Positions 37,145 to 50,252 of a stretch of 64,000 nucleotides of DNA are shown here, piece by piece. The position numbers and the translations under genes were made by a program. The notes under the pieces were generated by a model. The model was not told the DNA's origin, made no database searches, and saw only the letters and a list, made by a program, of their open reading frames with translations. This DNA is from Datisca glomerata (Eukaryota > Streptophyta > Magnoliopsida > Cucurbitales > Datiscaceae): NCBI GenBank assembly GCA_003255025.1, contig QANY01000230.1, positions 793,787 to 857,786 on the forward strand, read 5' to 3'. Each line of letters opens with the position of its first letter. Position 1 is the first letter of the stretch.

Positions 37145-38544
37145 GGTTAACATTGTCTCACCTATACGTCTCTTAATAAGCTTGGATTTCAAATCTTACA
37201 GGACCCGATGTTCCATCCATGCCAAAAGTTATGCCCTACGTAATTGGACATGCACGTGATATGATCCGTTTGTTACAGCAATTCTAAAGCTGCACAGTTC
37301 GTGTTTTTTGAAACAAAACTAGGATCCAACGCATAAACCCTTTTGCACCTATAGGTCTTTGAATAAGCTTGGATTGGATATCTTACAGGCCCCAGTGTTC
37401 AATCCATGCCAAAAGTTATGCCCTACAGAATTGGACATGGACGTGATATGATCCGTCTGTTACAGCAATTTTAAAGCTGCATAGTCCAATTTTTTTGGAC
37501 ACAAAACTAGGCTCCGATGGGGAAACCCTATCACACCTGTAGATCTTTGAATAAGATTCAATTTTATATTTTACAGGGCCCATAGTTCCACCCGTGTCAA
37601 AAGTTATGCCCTACGGAAGTGGACATGCGCGTGCTACAATCCGTCTGTTATAGCAATCCTATAGCAGCATAATCCATTTTGTTTTGACACAAAACAAGGA
37701 TCCTACAGGTAAACTCTTTTTCCCTTGTAGGTCTCTGAATAATCTTCAATTCGATATCTTATAGGGCTTGTGGTTCCACCTATGTCGATAGTTATGCCCT
37801 ACAGATGTGGACATGCGCGTGCGTTGCACAGTCCGTGTTTTTTGGAGGTAAAACTAGGCTGGAGTGGCTAAACCTGGTCTCACCTATAGGTCTCTTAATA
37901 ATCTTGGATTTGATATCATACAGTTCCCATGGTTCCACCCATGTCAAAAGTTATGCCCTACAGAAGTGCACATGCGCGTGCTACAAGCTGTCTGATACAG
38001 CAATTTTAAAGTTACACAGTCCATTGTTTGGACACAAAACTAGGCTCCGACTAGTAAACCCTATCCCACTTGTAGGTCTCTGAATAAGATTAAATTTGAA
38101 ATCTTACAAGGCCCATGGTTCAACCCGTGTCAAAAGTTATGGCCTACGGAAGTGGAAATGCACGTGCTGTGATCCATTTATTACAGCATTTTTAAAGCTC
38201 CATAATCTGTGTTTTTAAGACTCAAAACTAGACTGCGACGGGTAAACCCTATCTCCCCTGTAGGTCTCTGAATAAGCTTCAATTTGATATCATACAGGAC
38301 CCATGGTTCCACCCGTGTCAAAAGTTATGCCCTATGGAAGTGGACATGCGCGTGCTTCTATCCGTCTGTTACAGCAATTCTAAAGCAGCATAGTCCATTT
38401 TACTTTGACACAAAACAAGGTTCTGACAAGTAAACCCTGTCTCCCCTGTATGTCTCTGAATAAGCTTCAATTTGATATCTTATAGGGCCCGTGGTTCCAC
38501 CCATGTCAATAGTTATGCCCTACGGAAGTGGACAAGCACGTGCT

Positions 38545-38614
38545 ATGTCTCCCCTGTAGGTCTCTGAATAAGCTTCAATTTGATTTCTGTATATGCTTCA
38601 ATTTGATATCTTCA
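38545..38614 (+). repeat. Short composite monomer
   Basis: Same structure; the first EcoRV site has changed to GATTTC. Confidence 0.85.
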
Positions 38615-39829
38615 GGGCCCGTGGTTCCACCCATGTCAAAAGTTATGCACTATGGAAGTGGACTTGTCCGTGCTATGATCGGTCTGTTATAGCAATTCTA
38701 AAGTTACACAATCTGTGTTTTTGGGAGGCAAAACTAGGCTTGAATGGGTAAACCTGGTCCCACCGGTAGATCTCTTAATAAGCTTGGATTTTATATCATA
38801 CAGGCCTCGTGGTTCCACCCATGTCAAAAGTTATGCTCTATAGAAGTGCACATGCGCGTGTTACGAGCCGTCTGTTACAGCAATTTTGAAGCTGCATAGT
38901 CCATTTTTTGGATACAAAACTAGGCTCTGACGGGTAAACCTGATCGCACCTCTAAGTCTCTGAATAAGATTCAATTTGAAATCTTACAAGGCCCATGGTT
39001 CAACCCGTGTCAAAAGTTATACAATATAGAAGTAGAAATACACGTGCTGCGATCCGTCTCTTACAACAATTTTAAAGCTGCACAGTCTATGTTTTTTGGA
39101 TTCAAAACTAGGCTGCGACGGGTAAGACCTATCATCCCTGTAGGTGTTGAATAAGCTCCAATTTGATATCATACAGGACTCATGGTTCCACCCGTGTAAA
39201 AAGTTATGCCCTATGAAAGTGGACATGCGCGTGCTACGATCTGTCTGTCACAGCAATTCTACAGCTACAAAATCCATTTTTGACACAAAACTAGGCTCTG
39301 ATGGGTAAACCATGTTTCACCCGTAGGTCTCTGAATAAGCTTCAATTTGATATCTTACAGGGCCCGTGGTTGCACCCATGTCAAACGTTATGCCCTATGG
39401 AAGTGGACATGCGCGTGCTGCGATACATTTGTTAGAACAATTCTAAAGCTGCATGGTCTGTGTATTTTGGATTCAAAACTAGGCTGGGATGGGTAAACCT
39501 GTTCTCACCTGTACGTCTCTTAATAAGCTTGGATTTCATATCTTACAAGCCTCGATGTTGCACCCATTCCAAAAGATATGCCCTAGGGAAGTGGACATGC
39601 ACGTGCTACGATCCGTCTGTTACAGCAATTCTAAAGCTGCACAGTCAAATTTTTTTTTGACACAAAACTAAGCTCCGACTGGTAAACCCTATCGCACCTA
39701 TAGGTGTCTGAATAAGATTCAATTTGAAATCTTATAGAGCCCATTGTTCAACCCGTGTCAACAGTTATGCCCTACGGAAGTAGAAATGAACGTGCTGCGA
39801 TCCGTCTGTTACAGCAATTTTAAAGCTGC

Positions 39830-39860
39830 ACAGTCAGTGTTTTGATATCTTACTGGCCCC
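39830..39860 (+). repeat. Multi-monomer deletion join (shared with 54826)
   Basis: CAGTCAGTGTTTT of a class B monomer is joined to GATATCTTACTGG of a class A-like monomer. Compared with 23940-24580 about 600 bp is missing. The identical join at 54826, offset 14982 bp, shows that about 1.4 kb or more around these sites (39240-40700 and 54220-55660) comes from one ancestor. Confidence 0.85.
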
Positions 39861-40361
39861 GATGTTCCATCCATGCTAAAAGTTTAGCCCTAAGGAATTG
39901 GACATGCAGGTGCTATGACCCGTCTGTTATAGCAATTCTAAAACGGCACAATCCAATTTTTTGATGACACAAAACTAGGCTCCGATGGGTAAACCCTTTC
40001 GCCCTTGTAGGTCTTTGAATGAAATTTAATTTGATATCTTATAGGGCCCGTGGTTCGACCCGAGTCAAAAGTTATGCCCTACGGAAGTTGGCATGCGCGT
40101 GCAACGATTCATCTGTTACAGCAATTCTACAGCTACATAGTCCATTTTTTGGACAAAAAATTAGGCTCTGATGGGTAAACCATGTCGCACCTGTAGGCCT
40201 CTGAATAATCTTCATTTTGATATCGTACAGGGCCCGTGGTTGAACCCGTGTCAAACGTTATGCCCTTCGGAAGTGGACATGCGCGTGCTACGATCCGTTT
40301 GTTACAGCATTTCTAAAGCTGCACAGTCTGTATTTTTTGGAGTCAAAACTAGGCTAGAATG

Positions 40362-40396
40362 GGTAAACCTGGTCTCACCTATATGTCTCTTAATAA
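40362..40396 (+). repeat. 35-bp monomer remnant
   Basis: Third example of this junction, in the shortened HOR copy 6. Its flanks also match (GATAAC or GATAAG with CACATGC downstream). Confidence 0.88.
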
Positions 40397-40734
40397 GGTA
40401 AACCCTATCGCACCTGTAGGTCTTTGAATAAGATTCAATTTGCTATCTTACAGTCCCATGGTTACACCTGTGTCAAAAGTTATGCCCTACGGAAGTTTAT
40501 AACCACATGCTATGATCCGTCTGTTACAGCAATTCTAAAGAAGCATAGTCCATTTTGTTTTGACATAAAATGAGGCTCCGACAGGTAAACCCCATCTCCC
40601 CTGTAGGTCTCTGTATAAGCTTCAATTCGATATCTTATAGGGCCCGTTGTTCCACCTATGTCAATAGTTATGCCCAACGGAAGTGGACAAGCGCGTGCTA
40701 CGGTTGGTCTGTTATAGCCATTCTACAGTTGCAC

Positions 40735-40757
40735 AATCTGTGTCTCTTACTAACCTT
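40735..40757 (+). repeat. ~60-bp deletion junction
   Basis: AATCTGTGTCTCTTACTAAC; same junction with further base changes, which destroy the HindIII site. Confidence 0.82.
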
Positions 40758-41179
40758 GGATTTGATATCATAGAGGCTCCGTGGTTCCAGCCATGTCAAA
40801 AGTTATGCCCTATAGAAGTGGACATGCGCGTGCTACGATCTGTGTGTTACAGCGATTCTAAAGTTGCACAGTCCTGCTTTTAGACACAAAACTAGGCTCT
40901 GAGGGGTAAACCCTGTCTCTCTTGTAGGTCTTTGGATAAGCTTCAATTTGATATCTTACAGGGCCCGTGGTTCCGCCCGAGTTAAAAGTTATGCCCTACG
41001 GAAGTGGGCTTGCGCGTGCTACGATCTGTTTGTTACAGCAATTCAACAGCTGCGTAGTCCATTTTTTTACACAAAACTAGGTTCCAACAGGTAAACCATG
41101 TCGCACCTGTAGGTCTCTGAATAAGCTTTGATTTGATATCTTACATGCCCCGTGGTTGCACCCGTGTCAAACGTTATGC

Positions 41180-41215
41180 CCTACGAAAGTGGACATGTAA
41201 AGCCTATCGCTCCTG
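41180..41215 (+). repeat. GGACATG/TAAAGCC deletion join
   Basis: CGAAAGTGGACATG is joined to TAAAGCCTATCGCTCC, losing the second half of one monomer and, by comparison with copy 4, over 2 kb. The join recurs at 55855, 56910 and 61769. Confidence 0.83.
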
Positions 41216-42131
41216 TAGGTCTCTGAATTATCTTCAATTGGATATCGTACAGGACCCATGGTTCCACCCATGTCAAACGTTATGCCCTACAGACGTTGAC
41301 ATGCGCATGCTACGATCCGTCTATTACAGCAATTCTAAAGCTGCACAGTCTGTGTTTTTTGAAAATAAAACTTGGATCTGACACATAAACCCCGTTGCAC
41401 CTGTAGGTCTCTGAATAAGCTTCAATTTGATATCTTACAAGGCCTGTGGTTCCACCTGTGTCCAATGTTATGCCCTATTGAAATGGACATACGAGTGTTA
41501 TGATCTGTCTGTTACAGTAATTCAAAAGATCCACCGTCTTATTTTTTTACACAAAACTAGGCTTCAACAGATAAACCATGTCGCTCTTGTAGGTCTCTTA
41601 ATAAGCTTCAATTTGATATCTTAGAGTGCCCATGGTTCCACCTATGTCAAAAGTTATGCTCGATGGAAGTGGACATGCGCGTGCTCCGACCAGTCTATTA
41701 CAACAATCTAGAACTTCAGAGTCCCTGTTTTTTGGACACAAAAAAAGACTGCGATTGATAAACCTTGTCTCCCCTGTAAGTCTCTCAATAAGGTTCAATT
41801 TGATATCTTACAGGGCCCATGGTTCTGCTCGTGTAAAAAGTTATGCCCAAGGGAAGTGTACATGGGCGTGCTACGATCCGTCTGTTATAGCAATTCTACA
41901 GCTGCACAGTCTATTTTTTCTTACACAAAACTAGGTTGCGATGGGTAAACCCTGTCGCACCTGTAGGTCTCTGAATAAACTTCAATTTGATATCCTACAG
42001 GGCCCGTGGTTCCGCCTGTGTCAAATGTTATGCCCTACGGAAGTGGACATGGGCGTGCTGTGATCCGTCTGTTACAGCAATTCTAAAGTTGCACAGTCCG
42101 TATTTTTTAGAGTGAAAACTAGGCTGGAATG

Positions 42132-42961
42132 GGTTAACCTGGTCTCACCTATACGTCTCTTAATAAGCTTGGATTTCATATCTTACAGGCCCCGGGGTTC
42201 CATCCATGCCAAAAGTTATGCCCTATGGAATTGGACATGGACGTGATACGATCTGTCTGTTACAACAATTCGAAAGTTGCACAATCCATTTTTTTAAGCG
42301 CAAATAGGCTCCAACATCTAAACCCTATCGCACCAATAGGTCTCTGAATAAGATTCAATTTGAAATCTTACAGGGCCCATAGTTCAACCCGTGTCAAAAG
42401 TTATGCGCTACGGAAGTGGAAATGCACGTGTTACGATCCGTCTGTTACAGCAATTTTAAAGCTGCACAGTTTATGTTTTTTGGATTCAAAACTACGGAAG
42501 TGGACATGCGCGTGCAAGCGACCAGTCTATTACAGCAATTCTAGAGCTTCACAATCCCTAATTTTTGGACACAAAACTAGGATACGATGGATAAACCTTG
42601 TCGCCCCTGTAAGTCTCTCAATAAGGTTCAATTTGATATCTTACAGGGCTCGTGGTTCTGCCCGTGTAAAAAGTTATGCCCAACGGAAGTGTACATGCGC
42701 GTGCTATGATCCGTCTGTTACAACAATTCTACAGCTGAACAGTATATTTTTTTCACAAAACTAGGCTACGACGGGTAAATCTGATCGCACCTGTAGGTCT
42801 CTGAATAAGCTTCAATTTGATATCCTACTGGGCCCGTGGTTCCACCCGTGTCAAACGTTATGCCCTACTGAAGTGGACATGCGCGTGTTGTGATTCGTCT
42901 GTCACAGCAATTCTAAAGCTGCACAGTCTGTGTTTTTTAGAGTCAAAACTAGGCTGGAATG
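42132..42961 (+). repeat. Class series A-G, C/D lost (830 bp)
   Basis: The end of class B (TTTGGATTCAAAACTA) is joined at 42496 to CGGAAGTGGACATG of class E. The deletion removes C, D and the first half of E, about 490 bp by comparison with 9637-10110. A CTA shared by the two sides fits microhomology. Confidence 0.78.
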
Positions 42962-45900
42962 GGTTAACCTGGTCTCACCTATACATCTCTTAATAAGCTT
43001 AGATTTGATATCTTACAGGCCCCGATATTCCATCCATGCCAAAAGTTATGCCCTACGGAATTGGACATGCACGTGATACGATCCGTCTGTTACAGCAATC
43101 CTGAAGCTGGACAATCCGTATTTTTTGAAATAAAACTAGGATCCAGTGCGTAAACCCTTTTGCACCTTTAGGTCTCTGAATAAGCTTGGATTTGATATCT
43201 TACAGGCCCTGGTGTTCCATCCATGCCAAAAGTTATGCCCTACAGAATTGGACATGGACGTGATACGATTCGTCTCTTACAGTAATTTTAAAGGTGCACA
43301 GTCCAATTTTTTTTTTTGGACACAAAACTAGGCTCCGATGGGGAAACCCTATCACACCTGTAGATATTTGAATAAGCTTCAATTTGATATCATACAGGAC
43401 TCATGGTTTCACCTGTGTAAAAAAGTTATGCCCTATGAAAGCGGACATGCGCGGGATACTATCCGTTTCTTACAGCAATTCCAAAGCAGCATAGTCCATT
43501 TTGTTTTGACACAAAACAAAGCTCCGACTAGTAAAATCTGTCTCCCTTTTAGGTGTCTGAATAAGCTTCAATTCGATATCTTACAGGGCGCGTGCGTTGC
43601 ACAGTCTATTTTTTTTGGAGGTAAAGCTAGGTTGGACTGGCTAAACCTAGTCTCACCTATAGGTCTCTTAATAATCTTGGATTTGATATCATACAGGCCC
43701 CGTGGTTTCACCCATGTCAAAAGTTATGCCCTACAAAAGTGCACATGGGCGTGCTACGAGCCGTCTGTTACCGCAATTTTAAAGCTACACAGTCCAATTT
43801 TTGGACACAATACTAGGCTCCGACTAGTAAACCCTATCGCACTTGTAGGTCTCTTAATAAGATTCAATTTAAAATCTTACAGGGCCCATGGTTCAACCCG
43901 TGTCAAAAGTTATACAATACAGAAGTAGAAATGCACGTACTGTGATCCGTCTCTTACAACAATATTAAAGCTGCACAGTCTATGTTTTTTGGATTCAAAA
44001 CTAGGCTGCGATGGGTAAGCCCTATCACCCCTGTAGGTGTTGAATAAGATTCAATTTGATATCATACAGGACTCATGGTTCCACCTGTGTAAAAAGTTAT
44101 GCCCTATGAAAGTGGACATGCGCGTGATACTATACGTCTGTTACAGCAATTCCAAAGCAGCATAGTCCATTTTGTTTTGACACAAAATAAAGCTCCGACA
44201 GGTAAACCCTATCTCCCCTGTAGGTCTCTAAATAAGCTTCACTTCAATATCTTATAGGGCCCGTGGTTCAACCTATGTCAATAGTTATGCCCTACGGAAT
44301 TGACATGCGCGTGCTACGTTCGGTGTGTTCTAGCAATTCTAAAGTTGCACAGTCTGTGTGTTTTGGAAGTAAAACAAGACTTCAATGGGTAAACCTCGTC
44401 TCACCTATGGGTATCTTAATAAGCTTGGATTTGATATCATACATGCCTCGTGGTTACACCGATGTCAAAAGTTATGCCCTACAGAACTGGACATGCGCGT
44501 GCTATGATCCGTCTGTTACAGCAATTTTAAAGTTGCACAGTCCATTTTTTGGACACAAAACTAGGCTCCGACGGGTAAATCCTGTGTCCCTTGTAGGTCT
44601 TTGAATAAGCTTCAATTTGATATCTTACAGGGCCCGTTGTTCAGCCCGAGTCAAAAGTTATTACAAACGGAAGTGGACATGCGCGTGCTACGATCTGTCT
44701 GTCACAGCAATTCTACAGCTGTAAAATCCATTTTTTGACAAAAAACTAGGCTCTGATGGGTAAACCCTGTTGCACCTGTAGGTCTCCGAATAAGCTTCAA
44801 TTTGATATCTTACAGGGCCCGTGGTTGGACCCGTGTCAAACGCCCTACGGAAGTGGACATGCGCGTGCCCCGATACGTCTGTTGCAGTAATTCTAAAGCT
44901 GCACGGTCTGTGTATTTTGGAGTCAAAACTACGCTGGAATGGGTAAACCTGGTCTCACCTATACGTCTCTTAATAACCTTGGATTTCATATCATACAGGC
45001 CTCGGTGTTCCACTCATTCCAAAAGTTATGCCCTAGGGAAGTGGACATGCACGTGCTACGATCAATCTGTTACAACATTTCTAAAGCTGCACTATCAAAT
45101 TTTTTTTTGACACAAAACTAGTCTCCGACGGGTAAACCTTATCGCACTTGTAGATCTCTGAATAAGATTCAATTTGAAATCTTACAGAGCCCGTGGTTCA
45201 ACCTGAGTCAAAAGTTATGCCCTACGGAAGTGGAAATGAACGTGCTGCGATTCGTATGTTACAAAAATTTTAAAGCTGCATAGTCAATGTTTTTTGGATT
45301 CAAAACAAGGTTGTGAAGGGTAAACCCTATCGCCCATGTAGGTCTCTAAATAAGCTTTAATTTGATATCGTACAAGACGCGTGGTTCCACCCACGTCAAA
45401 CTTTATGCCCTACAGACGTTGACATACGCGTGCTACGATCTGTGTGTTATCGCAATTCTAAAGCTGCACAGTACGTGTTTTTTGGAAAGAAAACTAGGAT
45501 CCGACACATAAACCCCATTGCACTTGTAGGTCTCTAAATAAGTTTCAATTTGATATCTTACAAGGCCCGTGGTTCCACCCGTGTCAAATGTTACACCCTA
45601 TTGAAGTGGACATACGAGTGCTATGATCTGTTTGTTACAGTAATTCAAAAGCTGCACCATCTATATTTTTCACATAAAACTAGGCTTCGACAGGTAAACC
45701 CTGTCGCACTTGTAAGTCTCTTAATAAGCTTCAATTTGATATCGTACAGGACGCGTGGTTCCACCTGTGTCAAACGTTATGCCGTAGAGACTTTGTCATG
45801 CGCATGCTACAATCCGTCTGTTACAGCAATTCTAAACCTGCATTGTCCGTGTTTTTTGGAAACAAAACTAGGATCCGACGCATAAACCATGTTGCACCTG

Positions 45901-46969
45901 TAGGTCCTTGAAAAAGCTTGGATTTGATATCTTACAGGCCCCGGTGTTCCATCCATGCTAAAAGTTATGCCCCAAGGAATCGGACATGCACGTGCTACGA
46001 CCGGTCTGTTACAGCAATTCTAAAGCTGCATAGTCCAATTTTTTTATGACACAAAACTAGGCTCCGATGGGTAAACCCTTTCACCCTTGTAGGTTTTTGA
46101 ATAATCTTCAATTTGATATCTTACAGGGCCCATGGTTCGACCCGAGTCAAAAGTTATGCCCTACGGAAGTTGGCATGCGCGTTTAACGATTCATCTGTTA
46201 CAGCAATTCTACTGCTGCATAGTCCATTTTTTTGGACAAAAAACTAGGCTCTAATGGGTAAACCATGTCGCACCTGTAGGTCTCTGAATAATCTTCAATT
46301 TGATATCTTACAGGGCCCGTGGTTGAACCCGTGTCAAACGTTACGCCCTACGGAAGTGGACATGCGCATGCTACGATCCGTTTGTTACAGCAATTCTAAA
46401 GCTGCACGGTCTGTGTATTTTGGAGTCAAAACTAGGCTGGAATGGGTAAACCTGGTCTCACCTATACGTCTCTTAATAAGCTTGGATTTCATATCTTACA
46501 GGCCTCGGTGTTCCACCCATGCCAAAAGTTATGCCCTAGGGAAGTGGACATGCACGTGCTACGATCCATCAGTTACCACAATTCTAAAGCTGCATATTTA
46601 AATTTTTTTTTGCACAAAACTAGGCTCCAACGGGTAAACCCTATCGCACTTGTAGGTCTTTGAATAAGATTCCATTTGCTATCTTATAGACCCATGGTTC
46701 CACTCGTGTCAAAAGTTATGTCCTGCGGAAGTTGATAAGCAGACGCTATGATATGTCTTTTACAGCAATTCTAAAGAAGCATAGTCCATTTTATTTTGAC
46801 ATTAAATAAGGCTCTGACAGGTAAACCCCGTCTCCCGTATAGGTCTTTGTATAAGCTTCAATTCGATATCTTATAGGGCCTGTTGTTCCACCTATGTCAA
46901 TAGTGATGCCCTACGGAAGTGGACAAGCGCGTGCTACGGTTGGTCTATTACAGCAATTCTAAAGTTGCA

Positions 46970-46992
46970 TAGTCTGTGTCTCTTAATAAGCT
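46970..46992 (+). repeat. ~60-bp deletion junction
   Basis: AGTCTGTGTCTCTTAATAAG in HOR copy 7. This copy has the marker although its 35-bp remnant has been replaced by a full monomer. Confidence 0.82.
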
Positions 46993-49020
46993 TGGAATTG
47001 ATATCATAGAGGCCCCGTGGTTCCACCCATGTCAAAAGTTATGCCGTGTAGAAGTGGACATGCGCGTGCTACAATCCGTGTGTTACAACGATTCTAAAGT
47101 TGCACAGTCCATTTTTTTGGACACAAAACTAGGCTCTGAGGGGTAAACCCTATCATCCTTGTAGGTCTTTGAATAAGCTTCAATTCGATATCTAACAGGG
47201 CCCGTGGTTTCGCCCGAGTTAAAAGTTATGCCCTAAGGAAGTGGGCATGCGCGTGCTACGATCTGTCTGTTACAGCAATTCTACAACTGCATAGTCCATT
47301 TTTTTACACAAAACTAGGTTGCCACAGGTAAACCACGTTGCACCTATAGATCTCTAAATAAGCTTCAATTTGATATCTTACAGGGCCCGTGGTTGCAACC
47401 GTGTCAAACGTTATGCCCTACAGAAGTGGTCATACGCGTGCTGCGATCCGTCTATTATAGTAATTTTAAAGCTGCATAGTGTGTGTTTTTTGAAGTCAAA
47501 ACTAGGCTGGAATATGTAAACTTGGTGTCACCTATACGTCTCTTAATAAGATTGTAGGCCCCGATGATCCACCCATGCCAAAAGTTATGTCCTATGGAAG
47601 TGGACATGCACGTGTTACGATCCATCTGTTACAACAATTCTAAAACTGCACAGTCCAATTTTTTTTGAAACAAAACTAGGCTCCGACGGGTAAACCCTAT
47701 CGCCCCTATAGGTCTCTAAATAAACTTCAATTTGATATCGTACAGGACCCGTGGTTCCACCCGTGTCAAACGTTATGCCCTACAGATGTTGACATGCGCA
47801 TGCTACAATCCGTCTGTTATAGCAATTTAAAAGCTGCACAGTCCTTTTTTTACACAAAACTAGGCACTGACAGGAAAACCCTATCGCCCTTGTAGTTCCC
47901 TTAATAGGCTTCAATTTGATATCTTACAGGGCCCATTGTTCCACTAATGTCAAAAGTTATGCTCTACGGAAGTGGACAAGCGCGTGCTACGACCAGTCTG
48001 TTACGGTAATTCTAGAGCTTCACAGTTCATCTTTTTTGGACACAAAACTAGGCTATGATGGATAAACCTTGTCGCCCTTGTATGTCTCTCAATAAGGTTC
48101 AGTTTGATATCTTACAGGCCTCGTGGTTCCGCCCATGTCAAAAGTTATGCCTAACATAAGTGTACATACGAGTGCTACGATCTGTCTGTTACAACAATTC
48201 GACAGCTGCACAATCTATTTTTTACACAAAACTAGGCTGCGACGGGTTAACCCTATCGCACCTGTAGGCCTCTGAATTAGCTTCAATTTGATATCCTACA
48301 GGGCCCGTGGTTCCACCCGTGTCAAACGTTATGCCCTAAGGAAGTGGACATGCGGGTGCTGTGATCCGTCTGTTACAGCAATTCTAAAGCTGCAAAGTTC
48401 ATGTTTTTTAGAGTCAAAACTAGGCTGGAATGGGTTAACCTAGTCTCACATATACGTCTCTTAATAAGCTTGGATTTGACATCTTACAGGCCCCGGTGTT
48501 CCATCCTTGCCAAAAGTTATGCCCTATGGAATTGGACATGCATGTGATACGATCTGTCTGTTACAGCAATTCTAAAGCTGCACAGTCCAATTTTTTTTAA
48601 GCGAAACTAGGCTCCAACGTCTAAACCCTATCGCACCAGTAGTTCTCTCAATAAGATTCAATATGAAATCTTACAGGGCCCATGGTTCAACCCGTGTCAA
48701 AAGTTATGCCCTACGGAAGTGGAAATGCACGTGCTGCGATCCGTCTGTTACAACAATTTTAAAGCTACACAGTTTATGGTTTTTGGATTCAAAACTAGGT
48801 TATGATGGGTAAACCCTATCACCCCTGTAGGTCTCTTAATATGCTTCAATTTGATATCGTACAGGACCCGTGGTTCAACCCATGTCAAACGTTATGCCGT
48901 ACAGACGTTGACATGCGCGTGCTACGATCCATCTGTTGCAGCAATATTAAAGCTGCACAGCCCTTGTTTTTGGAAACAAAACTAGGATCCGACGCATAAA
49001 CCCCGTTGCACCTGTAGGTC

Positions 49021-50160
49021 TCTTAATAACCTTGGATTTGATATCATACAGGCCTCATGGTTACACCCATGTCAAAAGTTATGCCCTACAGAAGTGGACA
49101 TGCGCGTGCTATGATTCGTCTGTTACAGCAATTTTAATGCTGCACAGTCAATTTTTGGACACAAAACTAGGCTCCGACGGGTAAATCCCGTGGCCCTTTT
49201 AGGTCTTTGAATAAGCTTCAATATGATATTTTACAGGGCTCGTTGTTCAGCCCGAGTCAAAAGTTAAGCCCTACGGAAGTGGGCATGTGCGTGCTACAAT
49301 TTGTCTGTCACAGCAATTCTACAGCTGCAAAGTCCATTTTTTGACAAAAAACTAGGCTCTGATGGGTAAACCCTGTCGCACTTGTACGTCTCTGAATAAG
49401 CTTCAATTTGATATCTTACAGGGCCCGTGGTTGCACCAGTGTCAAACGTTAACCCCTACGGAAATGGACATGCGCGTGCCGCGATACGTCTGTTACTGAA
49501 ATTCTAAAGCTGCACGGTCTGTGTATTTTGGAGTCAAAACTAGGCTGGAATGGGTAAACCTGGTCTCACCTATACGTCTCTTAATAAGCTTGGATTTCAT
49601 ATCTTACAGGCCTCGGTGTTCCACCCATGCCAAAAGTTATGCCCTAGGGAAGTGGAAATGCACATGCTGCGATCCGTCTATTACAGCAATTTTAAAGCTG
49701 CACAGTCTGTGTTTTTTGGATTCAAAACTAGGTTGTGACGGGTAAACCCTATCTCCCCTTTAGGTCTCTAAATAAGCTTCAATTTGATATCGTACAGGAC
49801 CCGTGGTTCCACCCATGTCAAACTTTATGCCCTACACACGTTGACATGCGCGCGCTACGATCCGCCTGTTACAGCAATTATAAAGCTGCACAGTACGTGT
49901 TTTTTGGAAACAAAATTAGGATCCGACACATAAACCCCATTGCACCTGTAGGTCTCTAAATAAGTTTCAATTTGATATCTTACAAGGCCCGTGGTTCCAC
50001 CCGTGTCAAATGTTCCACCCGCCTGTTACAGTAATTCAAAAGCTGCACCGTCTATATTTTTAACATAAAATAGTGTTGCACTTGTAGGTTTCCAAATAAG
50101 CTTCAATTTGTTGTCTTATTGGGACCGTGGTTCCACTCGGGTCAAAAGTTATGCACTACG
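49021..50160 (+). repeat. Re-entrant block of ~1.1 kb
   Basis: At 49021 a class C monomer (GACGCATAAACCCCG) is followed by TCTTAATAACCTTGG and a monomer with GGTTACACCCATG, which belongs much earlier in the HOR (compare 44430). The order then repeats that of 44430-45700 before returning to class G near 50160-50220. As a result classes G to C occur twice (48300-49010 and 50160-50830). Confidence 0.78.
50015..50160 (+). repeat. Divergent, broken monomer
   Basis: GTCAAATGTTCCACCC runs into GCCTGTTACAG, skipping most of a class D monomer. The next monomer has unusual text (AATAGTGTTGCAC, TTTGTTGTCTTATTGGGACC, ACTCGGGTC) not matched elsewhere by eye. It sits at the exit of the re-entrant block and may be the scar of the exchange. 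Confidence 0.65.
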
Positions 50161-50252
50161 GAAGTGGAAATGCGCGTGCTGCGATCCGTCTGTTATAGCA
50201 ATTCTAAAGCTGCACAGTCCGTATTTTTTAGAGTCAAAACTAGGCTGGAATG

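Larger units (their letters stand above)
30650..37822 (+). repeat. HOR copy 5 (7173 bp, internally deleted)
   Basis: The order matches copy 4 up to about 33300 (TTCAGCCTGAGTC). It then passes directly into a class B monomer (GGAAATGCACGTGCTGCG) that in copy 4 lies about 2.98 kb further on (23310 against 26290). The reading register is kept, so the join is invisible within the monomer, as expected from unequal exchange. Smaller losses occur at 31035, 31917, 32397 (ATGC to ATGC) and 36290, where GCATG is added at the join. It lacks the 35-bp remnant and ~60-bp-deletion monomers. Confidence 0.78.
37823..43595 (+). repeat. HOR copy 6 (5773 bp, shortest)
   Basis: Four long losses relative to copies 3 and 4 make this the shortest unit: after GGTGTTGAATAA (39145) about three monomers are skipped at 39230; about 600 bp is skipped at 39844; the monomer ending GGACATG is joined to TAAAGCCTATC at 41196, skipping over 2 kb; and about 490 bp is skipped at 42496 (CAAAACTA joined to CGGAAGTGG). 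It keeps the 35-bp remnant (40362) and the ~60-bp deletion (40741). Confidence 0.78.

Noticed and set aside
43338..43928. Longest open reading frame (196 codons, + strand)
   Set aside because: It lies wholly within satellite monomers and crosses a deletion join at 43589. The same peptide fragments appear in three frames throughout the window because many monomers are 186 bp, a multiple of three. There is no start context, codon bias or conserved protein domain.
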